The notes under the pieces are model-generated. The model ran no database searches, was not told the origin of the DNA, and saw nothing but the letters and a program-made list of their open reading frames with translations. From NCBI GenBank assembly GCA_050043265.1, contig JBHJIR010000002.1:25908-89907 (forward strand): 64,000 bases of DNA, given 5' to 3'. How positions within the stretch are numbered: position 1 is the stretch's first letter; each line of letters starts with the position of its first letter. Below are positions 25,576-33,753 of this stretch, one piece after another. This DNA comes from Pelagibius sp050043265. GTDB lineage: Bacteria > Pseudomonadota > Alphaproteobacteria > Kiloniellales > Kiloniellaceae. A program made the translations under genes and the position numbers.

Positions 25576-26369
25576 GCTTTGCGGCTCCGGAAGACGACCA
25601 GGTCGAGGACCAGGACGGTGGCGATGGAAATCAGGAAGACGAAACTGCCGATGGCATTGGTCTTGGGGTTGAGGCCGGTGCGCAGCATGCTCCAGATCTC
25701 CACCGGCAGGGTGACGTCGAAGCGGCTGACCATGAAGGCAATGATGAACTCGTCCCAGGAAAAGGTGACCGAGAGGAAGAAGCTGGCGAACAGCGCCGGC
25801 CACAGCATCGGCACGGTGACCAGGCCCAGCACCTGCCATTCACGGGCGCCGAGGTCGCGCGCGGCGCGTTCGATGTTGGCCTGATGCGCGCCCATCTGGC
25901 TGTAGAGGATGGCGAAGCAGAGCGGCAGGTTGATCACCACGTGGCCGATGCCGACGGTCAGCAGCGACTTCGGCACGCCGAGCTGGTTGAAGGTGATCAG
26001 CAGGCCCATGGCGATGATCAGGTAGCTGACGGTCAGCGGTGCGGTGAGAAATCCCTGCAACAAAGCGGCGCCGGGCAGGCGGTGGCGCGCCAGGCTGTAG
26101 GCGGCGAGGAAGCCCAGCACCACGGCGGCGAGCGACGAGGTCAGCGCCACGGCAATCGAATTGCCCAGCGCGGCCATCAGGCGGGCGTCGGCGAAGACGG
26201 CCTCGTACCAGCGCAACGACGGCCCGTTGAAGGGCGGTATGGGCAGGCGCGACTCCTGAAAGGAGAACAGCACCAGCACGCCGACCGGCAGGAAGATGAA
26301 GCCGTAGAGAAGCACAACGTAGAGCCACACGGGCAGCGCGCGCAGGGCTGTGATGAAGGATCGCGCCAT
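25572..26369 (-). CDS. ABC transporter permease, PotC-like
   Basis: 265 residues with about six TM segments. N-terminal YVVLLYGFIFLPVGVLVLFSFQESRLPIPPF and the EAA loop RAARDLGAREWQVLGLVTVPML match the PotC/PotI group of polyamine or Fe3+-type importers. It pairs with the permease encoded 4 bp upstream. The transported ligand is inferred from the binding protein (PotD-like). Confidence 0.9.
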   Translation of the reverse strand: MARSFITALRALPVWLYVVLLYGFIFLPVGVLVLFSFQESRLPIPPFNGPSLRWYEAVFADARLMAALGNSIAVALTSSLAAVVLGFLAAYSLARHRLPGAALLQGFLTAPLTVSYLIIAMGLLITFNQLGVPKSLLTVGIGHVVINLPLCFAILYSQMGAHQANIERAARDLGAREWQVLGLVTVPMLWPALFASFFLSVTFSWDEFIIAFMVSRFDVTLPVEIWSMLRTGLNPKTNAIGSFVFLISIATVLVLDLVVFRSRKA

Positions 26370-26373
26370 GACG

Positions 26374-27240
26374 TTACACCCGGTCGATCTTCAGCCAGCG
26401 TGCGCAGGCCAGGTAGACCAGGCTGACCACGGCCATGAGGATCATGGCCAGGGCCGAGGCCATGGGAAAGTCGGAACGCCGGGCGATCTGCAGCATGATC
26501 GCCTGAGGCAGCAGCAGTTCCTTGTTGCCGCCCAGGATCTGCGGCGTGATGTAGTCGCCGATGCACAGGACGAAGGTAAGGAAGGCGCCGACCATGATGC
26601 CGGGCAGGGTGAGCGGCAGGGTCACATGCCAGAAGGTGCGCAGCGGACCGGCGCCGAGATCGGCGGCCGCCTTGCGGTAGCTTGGCGAGAGCTGCTTCAG
26701 GTTGGCGTAGATGGTCAGCGTCAGCAGCATGACGAAGAAGTGGACGAAGCCGACCACCGTGGCGCCGCGGTTGTTGGCGAAGGAGACCGGTTCGGCCGTC
26801 AGGCCCAGGTCGAGCAGGAAATTGGAGAGGATGCCCCCCTCGGACAGCACCAGCAGCCAGCTGTAGGAGCGCACCACGTAGGAGGTCCAGAACGGCAGGA
26901 TGGCGAGGACGAGGGCCAGGCGCTGCCAGCGCGGCGGCACGCGCTCGGCCAGGATGGTGGCCAGGGGGTAGGCCAGCAGCACGCTGACCAGGGTGACGAT
27001 AAGGGTCACCTCGATCGAGTTGACCAGGGATTCGACCAGGAATCCCTTGGCGAAGAAGGCCTGGTAGTTATTCAGGCTAAAATCGGTGACCAGTCGTGCG
27101 CCGCTGCGCCGCCACAGGCTGTAGAGGCCCATGATGACCAGCGGCGCCAGGAAGAAGGCCGCCGTCCACAGCAGCGCCGGCAGCAGCAGCCCCCAGGCCC
27201 TGGCTCTTTCGCTCCATTGCCTGGGGGTGTCTGTGCGCAT
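26374..27240 (-). CDS. ABC transporter permease, PotB-like
   Basis: 288 residues. TM1 is GLLLPALLWTAAFFLAPLVIMGLYSLW; the FWTSYVVRSYSWLLVLSEGGILSNFL segment and EAA loop KAAADLGAGPLRTFWHVTLPLT match PotB/PotH permeases. It lies between the binding protein gene (34-bp gap) and the second permease gene (4-bp gap). Confidence 0.9.
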   Translation of the reverse strand: MRTDTPRQWSERARAWGLLLPALLWTAAFFLAPLVIMGLYSLWRRSGARLVTDFSLNNYQAFFAKGFLVESLVNSIEVTLIVTLVSVLLAYPLATILAERVPPRWQRLALVLAILPFWTSYVVRSYSWLLVLSEGGILSNFLLDLGLTAEPVSFANNRGATVVGFVHFFVMLLTLTIYANLKQLSPSYRKAAADLGAGPLRTFWHVTLPLTLPGIMVGAFLTFVLCIGDYITPQILGGNKELLLPQAIMLQIARRSDFPMASALAMILMAVVSLVYLACARWLKIDRV

Positions 27241-27274
27241 CGGTATGGTTCCGGGGGGCCGCGGTACGCCGGGC

Positions 27275-28360
27275 TTAGTGCTGCAGGAACTCGCTCCACA
27301 CGTCGAGCATCGCGGCGTCGAGATCGGCGTCGGGAATGAAGTAGCGGTAGGACTTCGCCAGGAAGCCCTCCTGCTCGTCCCAGCGCAGCGCGGTTTTTTG
27401 CTCGGCGGTCAGCACGGCGCCGGCCTTCTTGTTGGCCGGCATGCCCCAGAAGCACGACGAGGTCGCGAGACGCGCCTGGCCTTCCGGGCTCATGATGTAC
27501 TGCACGAACTTCACCGCCAGGTCCTTCTTCTTGGAGTCCTTGAAGACGGCCAGCGACTGGGCCCAGAGGATGCCGCCCTGGTCCGGCAGCACCCAGTCGA
27601 GGTCCGGGTTTTCAGCCTGCATGACGGCCACCGCCCACTCGCCGCCGCCCAGCAGGATGTCGGCTTCGCCGGTGGCCAGCGCCGTGGTGGACGATACCAC
27701 CTCGCCGACCATGGCGGCGTTGTCTTTCAGCTTGAACAGCTCTTCCTTCATCGCCGGCAGCTTGTCCGCCGTGATGTCGCTCGGCTTCATGCCCATCTTC
27801 AGGGCGACCAGGTCCATCAGCGGGATGTAGTAGTCGTAGACGGCGATGCGGCCTTTGTATTTGTCGGACCACAGCATCGTCAGGTCGCGCATGTCGGCGG
27901 GATCGACCTTCGACTTGTCGTAGCTGATCACGTTGTAGCCGAACTTCTCCATGATCGCGTACATCTTGCCGTCGACATGGGTAACGTCGGTCATCTTCAC
28001 CTGCTCGAAGGTATCGGCGAGCGGCAATTGATCCGCCGGCAGTTCGGCCAGCAGGCCGGCCTCCACCACGCGCGGCACGTCGACGCCGTCGATCACGAAG
28101 ACGTCCCAGTCGCCCGGCTGCGACTGCTCGACGATGGCCAGCGCCGAGCCGGTGCCTTCGTATTCCTTCAGATTGACGCGAACGTCGTTTGCCTCTTCGA
28201 AGGGGGCGATCAAGGCCGGGTCGGTGTGGTCGCACCACACCAGGGCGTTCAGTTCTTCCGTCGCGCTGGCGGTCGCGGAGACACTGAGGCTGGCGGCCGC
28301 CACGGCAGCGCCGAGCAGGAGGCCGCGCCGGCGGGTGATGCCCCGATTACGAGAAGTCAT
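27275..28360 (-). CDS. Periplasmic polyamine-type solute-binding protein with Tat-like signal
   Basis: 361-residue binding protein of the PotD/PotF class. The N-terminus has a twin-arginine-like signal (GITRRRGLLLGAAVAAASLSVS, cleavage near ASATEE), unlike PotF of the first cluster, which has a plain Sec signal. The mature protein has EFGYNVISY-like hinge sequence (MEKFGYNVISYDKSKVDP), GEADILLGGGEWAVAVMQAENP and SPEGQARLATSSCFWGMP. Polyamine is the most likely ligand type, but other small cations or amino compounds are possible. First gene of the four-gene minus-strand operon, controlled from the region shared with the TetR gene. Confidence 0.88.
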   Translation of the reverse strand: MTSRNRGITRRRGLLLGAAVAAASLSVSATASATEELNALVWCDHTDPALIAPFEEANDVRVNLKEYEGTGSALAIVEQSQPGDWDVFVIDGVDVPRVVEAGLLAELPADQLPLADTFEQVKMTDVTHVDGKMYAIMEKFGYNVISYDKSKVDPADMRDLTMLWSDKYKGRIAVYDYYIPLMDLVALKMGMKPSDITADKLPAMKEELFKLKDNAAMVGEVVSSTTALATGEADILLGGGEWAVAVMQAENPDLDWVLPDQGGILWAQSLAVFKDSKKKDLAVKFVQYIMSPEGQARLATSSCFWGMPANKKAGAVLTAEQKTALRWDEQEGFLAKSYRYFIPDADLDAAMLDVWSEFLQH

Positions 28361-28451
28361 CCCATTCTCCCTGTTTTTTTGTTCGTGATCCGATGGTGCT
28401 GGATCCGGGAAAAAGCATAACCACAGCGGGCTTGCGCTGGAAATGAAAAAG

Positions 28452-28480
28452 TGAATTGCTTATAAACTTGAGGCAATTCA
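28452..28480. promoter_or_regulatory. 29-bp palindromic operator between the ABC operon and the TetR gene
   Basis: Perfect 8-bp arms TGAATTGC (28452-28459) and GCAATTCA (28473-28480) with a 13-bp spacer containing TTATAAA, which could serve as a -10 element. It lies 22 bp before the TetR ATG and about 90 bp before the divergent binding-protein gene. Arm length, spacing and position fit a TetR-family dimer site that controls both directions. Confidence 0.6.
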
Positions 28481-28502
28481 TTCGTTGTGCAATGGATATC
28501 GC

Positions 28503-29117
28503 ATGAGTGGATTGCGCGAAAAGCAAAAGGCGGACCGGGACCAGCGTATCCTCAAGGCGGCCACCCGGCTGTTCCGCGAGGAAGGGTACGACGGTACCAA
28601 GATCGAGACCATCGCGGCCAAGGCAAAGGTCTCCATCGGCACGGTCTACAACTACTATCGAAACAAGGGCGACCTGCTGGTCGCCATCGTCTCGATGGAG
28701 GTAAACGAAGTGCTGCGGGCCGGCACGGCGCTGATCGAGGAGCCGCCGGCGGATATCGCGCAGGCGGTGACCGCGCTGATCACCATCTACCTCGACCACT
28801 CGCTGGTCTATCTCAACAAGGATATGTGGCGCCAGGCCATGGCGATCTCCACGCATCAGCCGGACTCGCCCTTCGGCCGGCGCTACAGCGATCTTGACGA
28901 CCGCCTGGCCCGGCAGGTCTGCACGCTGATCGAACGCCTGCAGGCCGAAGGCCGCGTGAAGGCCGGGGTCGATGCCGCCAGCGTCGGCGAAATGATCTTC
29001 AACAACACCAACATGATGTTCATTCTGTTCGTGAAGTCCGACGACATGAGCCTGGACACCTTGAAAGGCACCATCGCCCGCCAGCTCGCCCCGCTGCTGG
29101 ACGCCATTCGCCGGTAG
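28503..29117 (+). CDS. TetR/AcrR-family transcriptional regulator
   Basis: 204 residues. The N-terminal HTH domain reads ADRDQRILKAATRLFREEGYDGTKIETIAAKAKVSIGTVYNYYRNKGDLLVAI, classic for TetR proteins; the C-terminal ligand domain is unassigned. ATG 28503 was preferred to an upstream TTG (28485). The gene is divergent from the polyamine-type ABC operon, and the palindrome between them is its likely site, so it probably represses the importer and itself. The inducer would be the imported compound (inference). Confidence 0.9.
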   Translation: MSGLREKQKADRDQRILKAATRLFREEGYDGTKIETIAAKAKVSIGTVYNYYRNKGDLLVAIVSMEVNEVLRAGTALIEEPPADIAQAVTALITIYLDHSLVYLNKDMWRQAMAISTHQPDSPFGRRYSDLDDRLARQVCTLIERLQAEGRVKAGVDAASVGEMIFNNTNMMFILFVKSDDMSLDTLKGTIARQLAPLLDAIRR

Positions 29118-29189
29118 CGCCGAGGCTTCAACCGACAGGTGAAAGCCGCTAGACTCCCCGGGTGGAGTCGGGGCAGCACAGGGACGCCG

Positions 29190-30170
29190 GTGGATTATCT
29201 CAAGCGGTACAGGGTCCTTGAGTCGCGGGACCTCGATGCGTTGCGCGACTGCGCGGCGCGGCAGGGTGCGCCGATCGACCTCCAGCTTGAGGGTCCCCGC
29301 CGCGGGTTCGACGCGCGCTTTTCGTCGGCACCGTTGGATACCCTCTCGCTGCTGCACGCGACCTACGGGACGGTGCGCAGCCGTTTCGGCACCCGCGCCG
29401 AACAGCCTGAAGATGCTTTTCTTATCTGCCTGCTGACCGAGGGCGCGGGCCGCTTCGAACAGCACGGCGCCGGCTGGGACATGGGGCAGGGCGGAGCGGT
29501 CATGCGCGATCTGCGCCGCCCGGCGACGGCCGTGCAGGATGGCTTTGCCTGCTTCGCTCTGAAGCTGCCCGTGGCACGCCTGCGCCGTCAGGCCGAAGCC
29601 CTTTACGGCCCAGCGGCCGGGAACCGAGAGGTCCGTTTCGACTGTGGCGCCGCACTGGACACGGCTGCCGGGCGGCGGTTCCGCGACACCCTGCATTTCC
29701 TCGCCGCGCAATTGGATGCCGACGAGGGGTTTGCGGGCACGCTGGCCGCAGCCGCCTGGGAAGACCTGCTGCTCACCCTGCTGCTGGAGGCGGTGCCGAA
29801 CGACTGGGCTGCCGAGGGCGAAGGCTGCCGGCGGGCGACTGTCCTGCCCTATCATGTGAAGCGGGCGCGCGATCATATTCACGCCCACCTGGGTGAGAAG
29901 ATCACCCTGGCCGACCTCGCCGCCGCCGCCGGCTGCGGCTACCGCACACTACAGTCGGCCTTTGCTGAGGCGACCGGCTTGCCGCCCATGGCCTATCTGA
30001 AGGCGGTGCGCCTGCAAGCGGCGCACGAGGCCCTGGCTGCGGCCGGCCCCAAGGACGGCGTGGCCGCCGTCGCCCGCGCCTGGGGCTTCGGCCATCCCGG
30101 GCGTTTCGCCGTCGACTACCGCCGCCGCTTCGGCTGCAGCCCCACGGAGACCCTGCGGACGCGGCGCTGA
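29190..30170 (+). CDS. AraC-family transcriptional regulator
   Basis: About 326 residues from GTG 29190 (GTG 29139 is an alternative start adding 17 residues). The N-terminal 200 residues resemble the AraC_binding_2 cupin-type sensor (RRGFDARFSSAPLDTLSLLHATYGTVRSRF, QHGAGWDMGQGGAVMRDLRRP). The C-terminus holds two HTH motifs: ITLADLAAAAGCGYRTLQSAFAEATG and VAAVARAWGFGHPGRFAVDYRRRFG, then SPTETLR. It is encoded 72 bp after the TetR gene and might act on the same importer or on the autotransporters downstream. A weak terminator follows. Confidence 0.88.
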   Translation: MDYLKRYRVLESRDLDALRDCAARQGAPIDLQLEGPRRGFDARFSSAPLDTLSLLHATYGTVRSRFGTRAEQPEDAFLICLLTEGAGRFEQHGAGWDMGQGGAVMRDLRRPATAVQDGFACFALKLPVARLRRQAEALYGPAAGNREVRFDCGAALDTAAGRRFRDTLHFLAAQLDADEGFAGTLAAAAWEDLLLTLLLEAVPNDWAAEGEGCRRATVLPYHVKRARDHIHAHLGEKITLADLAAAAGCGYRTLQSAFAEATGLPPMAYLKAVRLQAAHEALAAAGPKDGVAAVARAWGFGHPGRFAVDYRRRFGCSPTETLRTRR

Positions 30171-30295
30171 GTCCGCCGCTTTCTCGTTCCCGCGATCACA
30201 CTGTCCTGAAAGCGCAGCGCCTGTCCGCAAAGCGCGGCCAACTGCGCCGCCGGGACGGTTGCTTCTGGCGCGCAGCCGGGGTTTTCGCACTATGG

Positions 30296-30323
30296 CCCCG
30301 AAGCGGGGGCGGGGTTTTCTTTT
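30296..30323 (+). terminator. Possible terminator after the AraC gene
   Basis: CCCCG (30296-30300) can pair with CGGGG (30310-30314), followed directly by TTTTCTTTT. The stem is short and other registers of the G run compete. It ends only 18 bp before the GTG start of the first autotransporter, so it might also act on the leader of that gene. Confidence 0.4.
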
Positions 30324-30340
30324 AGGGGGACGACGGCATC

Positions 30341-31975
30341 GTGCGGGAATGGGGCAGCAGTATCGCCGGCGCGGCTTTCGTGGCGGCGGCGGTTCACGGG
30401 TGGCCGGCGGCCGGCCAGACGGCCGATCCGGCAGCGGGCAGCTCCAAGTGGGGCGGCTTCATCGACCTCGAAGGTAAGGCGGGGTCGGAGCGCAGCCTCG
30501 GCGAGATCGACGTCTTCATCCCGCTGGCCCAGGACGACGACACCCTGTTCTTCTCCGACCTGCGCCTGCGCGGCGATACGGATTCCGGCAACGAGGGGAA
30601 CTTTGGCCTCGGCGTGCGCCACATGCTGGAAGACGGCTGGAACCTGGGCGGCTATGCCTATTTCGACCACCGCCGCAGCCCCCACGACAACACCTTCAAT
30701 CAGGTAACGCTGGGCGCCGAACTGTTGGGGCGCGACTGGGATTTCCGCGTAAACGCCTACCAGCCAGTCGGCGACCGCTCGCGTGACGTCGACGGTCTCA
30801 CCAGCGGCGGCCTCAGCGGCAGCAGCATCGTGATCCGCCAGGGGACGGAAGAGGCGATGGGCGGCTTCGACGGCGAGATCGGCTACCGCCTGCCCGTGTT
30901 CGAGCCGGAGTCCGGCATTGACTTGCGTGTCTATGGCGGCGCCTACCATTTCACCAGCGGCACGGAGGGGGTGGACGATGTTACCGGCCCGCGCGCGCGC
31001 CTGGAGTTGGTGTTCGACGAACTGCCCTTCGCCTGGGAAGGCTCGCGCCTGTCCCTTGGGGCGGAGTGGCAGCACGACGGCCCGCGCGGCAGCCAGGGCT
31101 TCGTCTCGGCGCGCCTGCGCATTCCCTTCAGCGTCTTCACGGGAACATCGGATCAGGCCCGCTCGCTCAGTCATCAGGAGCGCCGCATGACCGACCCCAT
31201 CGTGCGCGACGTCGATGTCGTGACCCAGGCCGGCGCCTATGGCACCCGGGAGACCGCGACCGAGACAGCCGACGGCGAGAGCCTGACCGTCATCACCAGC
31301 GCCGCCATGGCGTCCACTGCGGATCTGAACGCCGCCCTGGCGGCCGCCGGCGCCCACACCGTTGTCCTCAGCGGCACCTTCAACACGACGGGGTCGGTTT
31401 CTGTACCGGCCGGGCAGACTGTCATCGGCACGGGCAGCCTGGCGGTGCGCACCGCGAACAACCGGCGCGTCGAGATTGTCCTGACGAAGGAAGCGGGCAT
31501 CGTTGCCGAGAACAACGCCGTCATTTTTGCAATGCCTCTCGGCGACAACGCGCGCCTCAGCGGCATGACCGTCCGGAACGTCCAAGCCGGCAGCGGCGGG
31601 CGGTACGCGGTCAGCGTCCAAAACCAGTCGGGGGTCGTCATCGAGAACAGCACGATCTCCAGCTATGGGGCATCCGGTGGCGGCGTTGCCGTGGACGCTC
31701 TCGGTTCAACCAACGTCATCATCCGCGGCAACGTCATTTCGTCGCGCTCCGATACGGCGGGGACAGTCGGCGTCCGTGCGACGGGGGCCACAAATATCAC
31801 GGTCGCGGATAACGACTTCAGTCTATCGACCAGTAGCTTGAAGACTGTCGTGGCCGGCAGCGCCACGACCTCCTTCAACGCGGGCTCGACCGGCAATACG
31901 ACGAATGACGGTGCCTGCCTCTTCGGCACCCCGCCGACCGGCTCCGTCGGCTTCGACACCATCACCTGCCCCTAG
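30341..31975 (+). CDS. Inverse autotransporter (intimin/invasin-type beta-barrel) with beta-helix-like passenger, copy 1
   Basis: 544-residue outer-membrane protein. GTG start with AGGGGG upstream, a signal-like N-terminus (SIAGAAFVAAAVHGWPAAGQ), then an IAT_beta barrel of about 260 residues (WGGFIDLEGKAGSERSLGEIDVFIPL, GLGVRHMLEDGWNLGGYAYFDHRRS, LSLGAEWQHDGPRGSQGFVSARLRIPF). The C-terminal half is exported and is not made of Ig-like domains: it has repeats such as GVVIENSTISSYG and NVIIRGNVISS that look like a right-handed parallel beta-helix. A last Cys pair (GACLFGTP...ITCP) may form a disulfide. The neighbour downstream is a paralogue. Confidence 0.85.
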   Translation: MREWGSSIAGAAFVAAAVHGWPAAGQTADPAAGSSKWGGFIDLEGKAGSERSLGEIDVFIPLAQDDDTLFFSDLRLRGDTDSGNEGNFGLGVRHMLEDGWNLGGYAYFDHRRSPHDNTFNQVTLGAELLGRDWDFRVNAYQPVGDRSRDVDGLTSGGLSGSSIVIRQGTEEAMGGFDGEIGYRLPVFEPESGIDLRVYGGAYHFTSGTEGVDDVTGPRARLELVFDELPFAWEGSRLSLGAEWQHDGPRGSQGFVSARLRIPFSVFTGTSDQARSLSHQERRMTDPIVRDVDVVTQAGAYGTRETATETADGESLTVITSAAMASTADLNAALAAAGAHTVVLSGTFNTTGSVSVPAGQTVIGTGSLAVRTANNRRVEIVLTKEAGIVAENNAVIFAMPLGDNARLSGMTVRNVQAGSGGRYAVSVQNQSGVVIENSTISSYGASGGGVAVDALGSTNVIIRGNVISSRSDTAGTVGVRATGATNITVADNDFSLSTSSLKTVVAGSATTSFNAGSTGNTTNDGACLFGTPPTGSVGFDTITCP

Positions 31976-32003
31976 CATGTGGCTCCGATCTATCTCAAGA
32001 ATC

Positions 32004-33674
32004 ATGGAGAATATCGTGCGGAGTTGGCGCAGGCGGAGCGTCATCGCGATTGTCGGGGTGGCGGCGTTTCATGTCGGGTCGGCGGCCGGCCAAGCGGCCG
32101 ATCCGGCGGCTGGCGAGGCGAAATGGGGCCCCTGGATCGACTTCGAGGGCAAGGCCGGGACGGAGCGGAACCTGGGCGAGGCCGATGCCTTCCTGCCGCT
32201 GGCCCAGGACGCCGACACCCTGTTTTTCGGCAACGCCAAGTTCCGCTTCGACGACCATGAGTCCTGGGAGGGCAATCTCGGCCTCGGCGTGCGGCGCATG
32301 CTGGGCGGCGGCTGGAACCTCGGCGCCTACGGTTACTACGATCACCGCCGCAGCGGCAACGACGAGTCCTATCACCAGCTCACCTTCGGCGCCGAACTGC
32401 TGGGCCGTGACGTCGACTTCCGGGCCAACTCCTACTGGCCGAGCGGCGACAAGGCGCGCAACCTGGGCCGCAGTACCCAGAGTACCGCCGCTCTCAACGG
32501 CGCGGCCGTTCAAGTGGTGACCACCGGTACGACGCGCGAAGAGCGGGCACTGAGGGGGTTCGATGCGGAGGTCGGCTGGCGCCTGCCGATCTTCGAAGCG
32601 GAGGGGCCGCTCGACCTGCGCCTCTATGCGGGCGCCTTCACCTTCGACGACAGCGAAGTGGACGATGTGACCGGCCCGCGCTTGCGTGCCGAGTTCACCG
32701 CTTACGAAGTCCCCTACCTGTGGGAGGGTGCGCGGATCACCCTCGGGGCCGAATGGCAGCACGACGCGGTGCGCGGCGGCCAGGCCTTCGCGTCGCTGCG
32801 TCTGCGGGTGCCGCTGCAGATCTTCGATACCGTCGAGCCGTCGCGGTTGAGCTATCAGGAACGGCGTATGGCGGTGCCGGTGGTGCGCGATATCGACATC
32901 GTCGCCCAGGTCAAGTCCGAGTCGTTGCCGTCCATGACCGAGACCGCGACCGCGACAACCGACGGCGGCAGCATTGCTGTGTTCGACAGCGGCTCTACCA
33001 CAGGGGCCGCCCTGCCGGGAGCGATCTCGGCAGCGGGCGCGAACAGCACCGTGATTCTCTCGGGCAGCTTCAACACTACCGGCACGGTCACTCTGCAAGC
33101 GGGTCAGACCCTGATGGGCGCCGGGGATCTCAGCGTGCGCACCCCCTCCGGCTACACCGCGACGCTGACGGCGCCGGCCGCGACCCTGGCCGCGGCCATT
33201 GCCGGCGGATCTGGATCTCCGGCCATCATGCTCGCGGACGACGCCACCGTCACCGGCCTCACCGTCAATCGCACCAGCTCGAGCTCCGGCGACAGCTTCG
33301 CCCTCCGGGGCAGCGGGGTGAGCGGCGTCACCATCGCGAACAATACCATCACCGCCACCGCCGATGCCGGCGGCGACTTCGCCGTCGCCATTACTTTCGA
33401 CTCGGGATCAAGCGGCAACACCATCATCGGCAACACGATCAATACCGTGAACACCCCAGGCAGCACCGCGGACGGCATCGTCATCTCCAACGCCGACAAT
33501 ACGACGGTCAGCGACAACACGATAAACGCCAGCGGCGTGATCAACCGCACCCTGAATCTGATCAACGCCACCAACCTCTCGGGCAGCGGCAATGTCGCCG
33601 TTTCGGGCACCTGTAACGCGGTGAGCAGCAACTCCGGCTCGATCGGCTTCACCGGCGGTTCCACCTGTCCCTGA
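32004..33674 (+). CDS. Inverse autotransporter with beta-helix-like passenger, copy 2
   Basis: 556-residue paralogue of the preceding protein, from ATG 32004 (ATG 31977 also possible). Signal RSWRRRSVIAIVGVAAFHVGSAAGQA, barrel with WGPWIDFEGKAGTERNLGEADAFLPL, GLGVRRMLGGGWNLGAYGYYDHRRS and ITLGAEWQHDAVRGGQAFASLRLRVPL. The passenger has the same entry motif as copy 1 (SGSFNTTGTVTLQAGQTLMGAG) and beta-helix turns (GVTIANNTITA, NTTVSDNTINAS). The two genes are 28 bp apart and clearly a tandem duplication that has since diverged. Role in adhesion is inferred from the family. Confidence 0.85.
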   Translation: MENIVRSWRRRSVIAIVGVAAFHVGSAAGQAADPAAGEAKWGPWIDFEGKAGTERNLGEADAFLPLAQDADTLFFGNAKFRFDDHESWEGNLGLGVRRMLGGGWNLGAYGYYDHRRSGNDESYHQLTFGAELLGRDVDFRANSYWPSGDKARNLGRSTQSTAALNGAAVQVVTTGTTREERALRGFDAEVGWRLPIFEAEGPLDLRLYAGAFTFDDSEVDDVTGPRLRAEFTAYEVPYLWEGARITLGAEWQHDAVRGGQAFASLRLRVPLQIFDTVEPSRLSYQERRMAVPVVRDIDIVAQVKSESLPSMTETATATTDGGSIAVFDSGSTTGAALPGAISAAGANSTVILSGSFNTTGTVTLQAGQTLMGAGDLSVRTPSGYTATLTAPAATLAAAIAGGSGSPAIMLADDATVTGLTVNRTSSSSGDSFALRGSGVSGVTIANNTITATADAGGDFAVAITFDSGSSGNTIIGNTINTVNTPGSTADGIVISNADNTTVSDNTINASGVINRTLNLINATNLSGSGNVAVSGTCNAVSSNSGSIGFTGGSTCP

Positions 33675-33753
33675 CAGAGAGGGGCGGTCAGGTTCCTTGA
33701 CGGGTTGCTGGGGGACGGTGTAGGGCAGCCTTTCCCCTTCGCCGGAGGCCGCC

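Noticed and set aside
29107..29117. CGGTAGCG resembling the ops core at the end of the TetR gene
   Set aside because: Only 8 bases match, it overlaps a coding end, and no polysaccharide gene follows.
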